From Centroberyx gerrardi (Eukaryota; Chordata; Actinopteri; Beryciformes; Berycidae), in NCBI RefSeq assembly GCF_048128805.1, contig NC_135999.1:16185190-16249189 (forward strand): a DNA stretch of 64,000 bases. Direction: 5' to 3'. Positions 1 to 9,405 of this stretch are shown piece after piece (the first letter of the stretch is position 1; every line of letters starts with the position of its first letter). The notes beneath the pieces were generated by a model. It was not told the origin of the DNA, made no database searches, and saw nothing but the letters and a program-made list of their open reading frames with translations. Made by a program: the position numbers and the translations under genes.

Positions 1-69
1 TAAAAGGAAGAGGAGAGTAAGAGAGACAAGGAAGGAAGAGGAGATTATAAGCCATGCTTGTGGTTCTAC

Positions 70-237
70 CTGTCCACCAGCTCCTTCATGCCCTCCTTGT
101 CTCTGTCCAGAGGCTGGTCATGGTCGTCTGCCAGTGGAGTTCCTGTCTGGCGGTAGATGCAGCGCACCAGGTAGCGGACCTCCGACCAGTGGTTCTGCAG
201 CTGCTGGGACTCCCTCTCTGATTCGGCAGAGATCTCC
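70..237 (-). CDS. fam193a: fam193a exon, helical segment (last exon inside the window)
   Basis: 168 bp, completing the Arg codon split with the preceding exon and leaving in phase 2 at donor CAG|GTAGAA (70/69). It encodes REISAESERESQQLQNHW, then SEVRYLVRCIYRQTGTPLA, and ends KEGMKELVD. This is a charged, helix-prone and probably conserved block. The next exon would lie left of position 1. Confidence 0.8.
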
Positions 238-3200
238 CTGTCATTAAGGGCATAAAGTCACAAATGTCACACAACATTCAAACACAAAGGAGAAGAAAAT
301 TTAGTGAAAATGTACTTGGCGAGTACATTTAAAGTGGGGGCCTAAGAAAGAAGGCAATTAAGGATTACTGGGATTCAGTGTGAATCACTCTGAACTGACC
401 GTCTCTCGTTGCAGGCCTCACAGCTGCACACTGTATCAGCAGGCATTGGTGCGGTGAGGTCAGGGGCAGGGAGCATGGGTAGTGTAGGCGCCGCAGTGGT
501 CAATCTGTCCCCTGTGGCTGGTTCCTGCCCCAGGCTTCCATTACCCACGGGCATGTGCAACAAGAAGTCCTGGCTCTGTGGAAAACGGGGAAAATGTTTT
601 ATTTTGTTGAAATACTGAACAATCTTTGAAGGTTCTTCAAGATATAATTGAGTAGTGTTTCTAAGACAGCTTTTGACAGTTTTGTTTCTAGAGACTTAAA
701 TATTGATGCTACAATGACATGATGTTTATCAAATGAATAAGGAGATCCGAGGGTCTCTTTATAAGTCAATATGTAACACCTGAAACAGAACCACAATAAA
801 AAAAAAGGAATGAAAATACCATGTTTTGTCTATGCACAATATCCAATAAATTAGATTCTGAGCTTTCCCAAAAATGGCTATAAGTGATTCCATAGCAAAG
901 GGCAATCTAGGAGGTAAAATAATAAACATTAATCATTCAGGTTATAAAAAATGAAAAAACAAACAAACAACGGTATAAAGTTCTACTAATCTCCAGTTGT
1001 ACTATATGATGAGCTGAGAAGTGTGCTTTATAGCAAAATGACATCTATTTATGCTCATTTATTTTGGTTAGATGATTATAAAAGAACTGAGATATGTCTG
1101 ACAAAATTGCATTCTATGTGGCAAAATGTATCTGTGAAGCCTGGGCAAAACAGTAATGTACTTTGTGTGATGCCTACGTTTGTTGAGGAATATGTTTGTT
1201 ATACACGCATATTGCAACGTGATATATCCTCTAAGACCATGTGGGCTGGGTACCTTGGCTGCATAACACTGAAATAAAATCGATGCAACTCAGATCACTA
1301 CTACTATACTGATAGACAGTACCATAGTTTTACATTTATTGTTCCTCCATTTTACTTTTTACATATGACATGAAATCAACTTCATAGCCAGATTTTTGCA
1401 CAGGAATATGGTAATTATCAATAGGTGCTGGGGGAGAGGCAGTGTGCATGAGTGGAATAAGTGAAACCTTGGTGACTTTCAAAAACTCCACCTACCACCT
1501 GTTAACACCAAAGTGCTCTGGTAGCACAGCGTTGTTGTAATTAACGGAATCGCTGAACAAAAAAGTTAATTCATGCGTTGACTTATCCTTAGTTGACTTC
1601 CTGGTATGTGGATGTACAGCGTATCAGCTTCGAGTTGGTTGATGCTTATTTGACTACTACTGTATTGCCTGGTGTACAAGCACACACTGTATTTCATTAT
1701 GCAGGGCTCTTGGGGCTCTGCACGCCTTAACAGTGCATACTGTAATTCCCCAGAACACTGAGCATGGCAAAAAGCGTTGCAAACAAACTAACGAAAAAAT
1801 GAACGAACTAACGTGCAAGAGACAGAGCCCGGCTGTTATAGAAGTACTCCACCCAAGCACTTAATAATGGGATACATACGTATACAGTATGGGATATACG
1901 TGCGGACTTGAACATTTCATGTGTGTTAAGAAAAGAGGAAAACACAGCAAGAGGTGCAGAAGAGAAACAATTCTGACAAAGGATGGGCAATATTTTACCA
2001 CAAGCTTTTCCATCTACAAGTCAAACTCTTCATTAGTATGTGTCAATATACAGGAATTTAGACTGTCAAATAATCTGGATTTTATCTTTAAGGCTGTCAA
2101 GGGTCAAGAGCTATGATAAACCAACAGATTTTGGTGAGCATTACAAGTTCCATGGTAAATTCCTTCTATAGAGATATGCTCTATATGCAGCCATTTTTGT
2201 AATATTTCTGAATTGCAAGTCATTTTGTGATAGGCCACACCCACGTGTATCAATCACACCTATCTTTGTATATTGATCAATACTTGGGCCTACAGAATGT
2301 GTTGCTGTAATTCATATAGGCGTTTGGTGTATGGTTTTTAGACTAGGTTCATGGCTCTTTAATGTGGACGATGCCCAAAATGCTACTGATATGGCAAGAA
2401 CACAGTACAGTACAGTAGCCACAAGAATATGGAAGTAGTGATGAACATTAGTTTTAGATTGTGCTTCAGGAATGAATGATGGAGACTGAATCTATCTCTT
2501 CTATACTGTAGATCACTGGTTTGAATCCAGCTCATTACATGTCATTCTCACTCACTTTCCATTAAAACACCAATGTCACAAAAAGGATCCTCAAGGAAAA
2601 ACAAAACAAAAAACAATTAGTTAATGGAAACAAAGGTGAGCCACCTCCTTTCAAATTGGGCAGGTAGACAAAAGTTGTTACAAATCACTGGGCATACAAT
2701 TAATCACAACCAATAATTACACCATTATAAGCACAAACCAGAGGAAGAAAAGCGACTTTGTATTCCAGTAAAAAAAAAAAAAAAAAAAAAAAAAACAGTA
2801 CTACTGTTGAATCACAAGATTTTTTCTAGAGCTGAATTAGCCCTTACAGAGACACAAGCTGACAACATAGCATGGGCCTTATAATATATAGAGGCTCTTT
2901 ATACAAAGAAGCATTAGCATTCACTTAGCCATCAGGGAAACCACATAGCATAGGCCTGAGAGGCTGTTTACAGTGTATATTTCACTCTGATATGTAAAGA
3001 GAAAGCAAATCTACAAAGCAGGGAGAAAGATTCAATGTATTCTTCGTGTATGAAATTAAAAACTATCTAATCCATTACCTCGTTCTGTGAACAAGATATC
3101 AACTTGTCTATTCAGACTAAATCAGCATACTTCAAACAGGTTTTCAATAGTGCCATAGCAATAGCATGACCACTGTTTCCCAAGTGCATTTGTTTAGCCC

Positions 3201-6200
3201 GCTAGCTAAAAACAGAGGTGCCCAGTAAACACAGGAGCTACACCATCCACTGTCACACTGAACAGCTGTGTAAAGCCCTTCTCAGACAGAGAAGGCAAAA
3301 AGCCATTTTGCCATTCACACTGCCTTTAGTAAGCCATCAATTTGCAGCTTGTACCCTTTCACACACAAATCACTACTGCTTTTGTTGCTAAGCAACGCAA
3401 GACATGCACAAGCGTTTGTTTACACTGACCAGCTGTTAAAGATGGCGTCGACTAAAGAGAAGTTTTGTTTACCTTTGACATCTTCTTTGTCTGAAAGCGC
3501 GGTAAGGCAATGGAAGTTACACTTACAGCTATTAGTAATGCAGACCAGTCTTCTACAAAACTTGACCGCAGCCAGGAGAAGATATCACGCAAAAAAGGAG
3601 TCTTCAACGACACCGATATCTACAGGCACAGGCTAGTCCAAGCTTCTAATTGGTTATTTTCACAATATAGCGTAAAACGTCATAACAACACATACCGTGT
3701 AATGCACAAGAAAGTCGTCTATTTAAAGTAGTCCTTTCACACAGCTCCAAAAGCTAGCTTTGAAGCTGCTTCATGACTAGGTCGGAAGGCGGCTTATTGG
3801 TGGTCTGAAAAATGCTGGTCTAACCCTTTCGCACAGAACTCAAAGCCACCAATAAGCCGGCTTGAAGTTAAATTGCCACTAGATTCCATACGGTTCTCTT
3901 CAGATATGTGGCATGTCAATGCTGGGACAGGTAAGATCTGGAAGGGGTGGGACACCGCTAAGAACTGGAGCATTATCTGATTATACGCTGAATTTACACC
4001 ATGCCACACATTACTATGAACTCAAGCACTTTCAAGGCCTTCCATTTACATCCCAAAACTTTTAAAGCCTTTCATTTTTTTCTAACTTCAAGAACAACCT
4101 TTTTCCCCACAACTTTAGCGATTTTTCAAGGCTCCTTGTCATTTACACCCCCATAATTATCCCCTGGTGACTCACCCCCAACGACTGCTCCAGAGCAGTG
4201 TGGCGGTCCTCCTTCTCCACTGTGCGCCTGCAGTCAGGGCAAACCCACAGAGGCAGCTGGAGGGCACTGGGGGTCTTGGTGGGCTGTGATGTACCATTCT
4301 GGCCCGAGACCCCTGCCTCTGAAGGCAGGACACTGTCTTTGCGCTCACATCTGCATAAGAGGCAGCGGTCACCAGCTGTGTAGGGAGCCCGCTGGTTCAA
4401 GCCAAAGGTGAATGGGGTCTGTGGTGGATATGGTAATGGCAGGAAGCAGGGAGAGAAAGAGAGTATGCAGCCACTTCAGCATTTTTGAGAATCAGGCAAC
4501 ACTTTACAGAAAGTTGCTGTTAGCCTGTGTGATTACTGCTATCAAATAATAAAGCATATGACAGGTAATGTACTGTGAAAGAAAAAATACTTGTACACAT
4601 TTGTAAGTGACCTGCATAGAAATACAGTTGATCCTTTCAGTTATCAATGTTACAGTAACAATGACAAGTGACAAAACATCAAACCACTGAAGACTGTCAA
4701 ACCAAACCCTTTCTCTCAAAATTATGCGCAAGACTTCACTTGAGTTGAAGTAAGAGTAAGTTTTACAACAGCTAGAATTAATTTTACGGAAAATGCTTTG
4801 AACCATCACTCACGTGTTGCAGTACGGCTAAATGCTAACAGAAGGCTGCCTCTGATTTCTCAGTACTATAACACTGGTGTAAAAAATTGTGCCAAGACTG
4901 AAATGAGTCTTGTAAGTGATGAGTTAGACAGGCTTCTCAAACACCTGAACGTTCCCCTTAAATAAATTTACCTGAAGGACTCCAGAGAAGTCAGCATTCA
5001 CTGGCCCCTCCGAAAATTGTGGTGTAACGTTATTGTTCATTGGGACCTGGGGGACACAAACGGCCCAATGTGAACGCACACACCAACCACTTCCCACTCA
5101 TTAGCACCAAAGCACTGGATCAATTAGAGGACTGTCTGAGGAATGTCCGACTATAGCGTCTGTGTCACGGCATGGATTACCCCTTGGCATTGATTTGGTT
5201 TGGAGGGATTTATGGTTGATTTGACTCTGGGTGAGTGGGCTAATTATAATATGCTAATCACAGTTCACAAGCTGTGTCTCTGTGTTGGACAGGCAGGACA
5301 GCAGATAATAATAAAATCAAGTTTGGAAATTACTGAAGTGATAGGCAGGTAGACCACCATCTAAATATGATGGTGTGACTACATTTGGACATTAACAGTC
5401 AAAATAGATATGATTTTGATTTGGAATGCAAGAACCAAAAACAGGTTAACATTGAATTGTCAGCTGTTATAAAACTGCAGCAAATGAATATCATGTCACC
5501 TTACCAGAGAAGCTATATCAATAAAAGGAAATAAACAGTACACTGTTTGGAATTGTCAAAGCGGTCTTTGTGACAATAACTAATAATGCATGAAAATCTA
5601 ATACACCACTTAAGAGTTTAGCATTTGCTTATGATGGAGAATGGAGGTTATTCTCATGATGTCTAAATTGTTATAGATTTGTTGGACGGCAAGGGTCAAC
5701 ACAGTTGAATATGGAGGATTATTTGTTAAGCTGTACGTTTGTTTATAACATAAACATAGTCATGTTTGCTAAGTGGAGAACGTCATCTTTCTGACTACAA
5801 CAATGAAATACACAAGAAAAAAAATAAAAAGGCACTAACGCACAAGACTGCCATGCAGAAACATGAAGACAACTGGTAAATAGTAGGGTTGTGTTAGGGC
5901 CGTATGAGCTGACTATCAGTTATCTAAAATGTTTTGCACAATTGAATTCACAGTGGCAAAAATAAGAAAGACCTAACTTACTAGCTAGTTACGTATCGAA
6001 TCATCATCACTTGGTTGGCGATATAAGTTAGTAAATTGCAGTCAAATGTCAAAGAAACTAACGTTTTCTGCTTGTGATGTTAGCCTAGCTAGCGTAACAC
6101 AGATATTGTTGTAGAGCAAATATGTGTAACTAAGCTAACTTAGGCAAATTACGTTTGTTAGATAGTTTAGCTAATGGACTGGCAAATATAGCCAAGTTAA

Positions 6201-7014
6201 ATTCAGACTAAGGTTCGTATACTGGAAATATTGGAGGGTCAGCTTGTAAAAAAAATCCCATCAAAGCCAAGCCAAGGCCCGTTAGGACTGAACTTGTTAG
6301 TAGTGTAACAATTAGCATTAGCTAACGTTAGTCTGTGCAGACTGTAGGCCAACTCTGCTGAACCAAATGTTATTAACTTACTGGATAAGCTTGGTTTAGT
6401 TAATGTTATCTCCTTGTACCTAGAACGCATCAATTATTTTGACAATATAATACTGTCCTACTGTCAAAGTTGTTAGTTTGAGCTAACCTACAATAGCTTA
6501 CGCTAACGATGGTAGACATATCGCTAGGCCAGGATATAACTAATGTTAACGACAGTTAGTTACAACATAATAATGCCAGTTTAACCACTTAGCTATATAG
6601 CCTGCTAACTAACGTTGTAGTCGACTAAGTATAATAACCATAGCGTTAATTAAGCCTGTTAATTTCTAGCTACCTAGAGGTTAGTTAGTTGCCTTCCCGC
6701 ATCAGTCTCAGGCCCAAATCAGATTTGTGTGTCGTTGATATGTTGCTAACCGCCCCGGGTTTGACATCCAACGAGAAACGTTACACTCTTACCTCTCCGT
6801 TTAAGCCGGCCATGGACCCTATATTCCCATTTCCAGCGCTGCCAGGTGTTAAAAAGCTGACGACAGAAGCAGGTGTTGCTGTTCCTGGAGAACCTAGGGC
6901 CGAGGCAACCCCGGCCTTGCCACCACTGGTATTGCAGACAGTACTGCAGCTACTGCCACCGCCCCGCTTGTTCTTCCTGCGTTTAGCTCCTCGTTTAGCA
7001 TCGGTTGGACTCAT
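70..7014 (-). CDS. fam193a: fam193a, 5' part of the gene (5 coding exons; 3' end outside the window)
   Basis: Partial minus-strand gene. Coding exons in order of transcription: 7014-6793, 5046-4972, 4418-4176, 575-400, 237-70. Each junction has GT-AG borders and phases match (0,0,0,2,2). The product starts MSPTDAKRGAKRRKNKRG, a basic nuclear-localisation-like stretch. It continues with a CLLC...CPDC four-cysteine module like that of the FAM193 family, then a CSCEAC motif followed by a charged helical segment with NHWSEVRYLVR and KEGMKELVDR. These segments match my memory of FAM193A better than FAM193B, whose equivalent cysteine module reads LWVCQSCRK rather than LWVCPDCRR. The family is poorly characterised, and a zinc-binding role for the cysteines is inference. 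Further small exons between 4176 and 575 cannot be excluded, because phase 0 to phase 0 would hide a skipped phase-0 exon. The gene is divergent from arfip1. Confidence 0.8.
400..575 (-). CDS. fam193a: fam193a exon with CSCEAC motif
   Basis: 176 bp, entering in phase 0 and leaving in phase 2. The acceptor is TTTTCCACAG and the donor ACG|GTCAGT. It encodes SQDFLLHMPVGNG, a Pro/Ala/Thr-rich linker and VCSCEACNER. The CSCEAC motif is typical of FAM193A. Confidence 0.8.
576..4175 (-). other. fam193a: fam193a intron, 3.6 kb
   Basis: AT-rich intron. It holds a 26-bp poly-A run (about 2770-2795), an RFX-like palindrome with a start-codon/donor module (3383-3503) and an imperfect inverted repeat (3786-3863). 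No other supported exon was found. Confidence 0.6.
3786..3863. repeat. imperfect inverted repeat, possible degraded mobile-element end
   Basis: Arms 3786-3808 and 3840-3863 are near-complementary (core GGCTTATTGGTGG) around a 31-bp spacer. Nearby CCTTTCRCACA words at about 3357, 3733 and 3825 hint that 3.3-3.9 kb is an old transposon or a composite of repeats. The family was not identified. Confidence 0.35.
4176..4418 (-). CDS. fam193a: fam193a coding exon 3 (cysteine module)
   Basis: 81 codons, phase 0 on both sides, with acceptor CCACCACAG and donor GGG|GTGAGT. It encodes TPFTFGLNQRAPYTAGDRC, then a C-x2-C-x-C and a later C-x2-C (CPDC), followed by a basic/acidic RRTVEKEDRHTALEQSLG tail. 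The paired cysteines suggest a metal-binding fold (inference). Confidence 0.82.
4972..5046 (-). CDS. fam193a: fam193a coding exon 2
   Basis: 25 codons, in frame with exons 1 and 3. The acceptor is TTTGTGTCCCCCAG and the donor CAG|GTAAAT. It encodes VPMNNNVTPQFSEGP followed by NADFSGVLQ. No domain is recognised. Confidence 0.7.
5047..6792 (-). other. fam193a: fam193a intron 1
   Basis: AT-rich from 5047 to 6000. Nearer the promoter (6040-6680) it is crowded with TTAGCTAACGTTAG-like words. No exon or other gene was seen. Confidence 0.55.
6793..7014 (-). CDS. fam193a: fam193a coding exon 1 (start codon)
   Basis: 74 codons from ATG at 7014-7012 (A at -3) to donor GAG|GTAAGAG at 6793/6792. It encodes the basic N-terminus, then a Gly/Ser/Ala/Thr-rich, probably disordered stretch. 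The 5'UTR lies rightward of 7014, with its upstream limit unknown. Confidence 0.75.
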
Positions 7015-7560
7015 TTTTTCCACAAGAGAACAGAGACAACTTGCCGTCCAGAATTGGCAGGGTCTCAAGTGGAATGCCTGGCACAAATACTCCGATATAA
7101 TTACCGGATAGCAATTTTAGAGACTCCCAAAACGACAGACACTCAGTACCATCAAAGTGCAAGCCGACTTGATAGATTCCAATATGGCCTCTGGCTGGAC
7201 TCCTCAGCCAGGCTTGAGCTTGCGTTCCAACGCAACTGTACGTCCCCCGACTCCGGGCCTTATGGGAAATGGTGTTTTTCATATAATATCAGAAGGAAGC
7301 ATATTACAGCCGATACAAAATATAACCAATACAAAATATCAACTATGTCACTCTTAACCAGGACGTTATCATTGACCTTTACTTTTACCCATTACCATTT
7401 TTTTTTTACTCTGGCTCATTTTAGACGGTGACGACAACCTATACACGACACTGGTTTCAACAGCAGGGGGAGAGCGCATGCAACAGTTTTGGTCTGCTGC
7501 AGATAATTGACAGTCGAGGGCCCACATTGGATTGGTCTTTCCGGGGTCCAAACGGCAAGT
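7015..7560. promoter_or_regulatory. bidirectional fam193a / arfip1 promoter
   Basis: The start codon of minus-strand fam193a (7014) and the proposed first exon of plus-strand arfip1 (ending 7738) face away from each other across less than 750 bp. The interval is richer in CpG than its flanks. It contains a tandem ATTGGATTGG (two inverted CCAAT boxes, about 7527-7536) followed by TTTCCGG, an ETS-type site. No TATA box is evident. This pattern fits a CpG-type divergent promoter. Start sites cannot be fixed from sequence. Confidence 0.55.
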
Positions 7561-7738
7561 CTAGCCTGTAGAGAGTCAAGGGGCGCGGATGTTAGATGGC
7601 TAGTTAGTGTATCTATGTAACGTTTGTATTAACAGCTGTTGGATTGCCTTTCAAGACAACTCCCAGCGCGTCATACATTGCACCAAGGATTTGAAGTACT
7701 ACAACCGCTAACAAATAGTTAGCCACGGCCGCAGACAG
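7560..7738 (+). other. arfip1: arfip1 non-coding first exon (5' limit approximate)
   Basis: The GC-richer stretch ends in donor GCAGACAG|GTAACT. Spliced to exon 2 (8999), it places an in-frame TAG (7720-7722) six codons upstream of ATG 9001, which supports 9001 as a genuine start. The 5' end is a guess. Confidence 0.5.
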
Positions 7739-8333
7739 GTAACTAAAGTTTTCTCTAGGCGTTAAGTTACATGACGTTAGCTAGACAGATAGTTAGCTTG
7801 CTAACGTTAGTTAGCTAGTAATGTAGTTTTCCACTAGTTCATTGTCTACTGTCTAACTATAACGTTAGCTAACAATACGTCAACGGGTTTGCTACATTCA
7901 TGTTAACTCAGTTCAGTGCAGTTTTAGCGCTAGCTGACACTGACTGTGGTGGAAGTTAAAGTAACGTTAGATGAATCCTTACAATCCTAAGATGTCCACG
8001 TAACCTTCTTAGCCAACCAGTATAGCAGTTAGCTCTGTGACATCTTGTTACTTAGTAAGACCATTAAAAAGTCAGTTTATCAGCTTTGGTCACCTCAGCT
8101 AGCCACGTGACAGTTTGCTGCTTTACTATGGTAACTTTAGGGATAAGGTAACGTTAACATTAGCTAGCCTAACTTGTGTGCCACTTCCGGCCTTTAGCTA
8201 GCTCATCCATACTGTGGGTTAATGTTTGGCAACTACAGTAAACTACCCGGGGTGAGGTCGTAAATGCAGCCATCAAATTAACGTTAACAGTCATGTTTGG
8301 GCTGCGTAGTTACCTAGTTGAATATCCGATCAC

Positions 8334-8473
<140 letters not shown>

Positions 8474-9000
8474 ACACATCAGTGCAACTGCTGTAATTTT
8501 TGGCCATCAAAAACGCACAAGGAATAACCTCCATGTTATTTAATGTGGAATGTCATAAAAGTCCTAAACCTAAAATCAGTTGCCATGAAATAAACAGGAC
8601 ATAATGTCCTGCAGAGCACAGAAAGCCTGGAAATACATATCTCAGTAACATTTCCTGGACTTCTATCAGCAGTTAGATTTCTCTCTAAGGCAAGTCCTTG
8701 AAGTGTTTACTGGTATTTACCTGCCTCTTCATGTCTCATTGAATAAGGCCTGAGATCCTTACATACAACAAAGTGGACAGTATGCAGTACCTACCTCAAA
8801 CATTACTGTCATAACAGATTTGTGATTTCTGTACGCAGTTAACAGACCAGTTTATTCTTATTGCTTTAGTGCAGTATCTTTGGTTTTGAGCTGCTCTGCC
8901 ACTTTACTCCCTTGCAGATGCTGGGGTTTGTTGTGCACTTGAATCAGTCAGCTAACTTGATAGGACCTATTCATGCCATCCTATCTGTCTGTTTTCAGGT

Positions 9001-9405
9001 ATGTCTGAAGTTAGTCTTGAGGCTGAATCGGGGAAGACCTCAGCCGAGGACCTGCAAATGGATTGTAAGGAGGCTGACAAAACAGAGGAGTCTTTGAGTG
9101 AGGATGTAAAACAGGAGAATGTAGACGACTATAGCGAGGGAGATGACAGAGATGAAGTGCTTTATGACATTGATATTGACAGTGTCAACGATGATGTAGA
9201 GGAAACTGACCAGGATGTTGAGAAAGGGGATGAGGGTGTTCAAGAGAGTGAAAGTGAGGTGACACACAGTGAAGGAAATGCGGAGTACAGCGGTGATGCT
9301 GCACACATGACTGGCAGTGTAGACGATGGGGAAAACGGGACAGATCACCATATTGAAACAACTGAAACACCAGAGGAAAATGGAGATTCTCGCACTCAAA
9401 CAAAG
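9001..9405 (+). CDS. arfip1: arfip1 acidic N-terminal exon
   Basis: 135 codons starting at ATG 9001. The exon begins at 8999 after acceptor TCTGTTTTCAG and ends at AAG|GTGATA, phase 0. The sequence is strongly acidic, rich in Asp, Glu, Ser and Gly, lacks hydrophobic blocks and is probably disordered. It joins in frame to the next exon, where three residues (EST) precede the conventional Met. Either this is the first coding exon of a long isoform, or an alternative first exon whose use is unproven. Confidence 0.7.
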
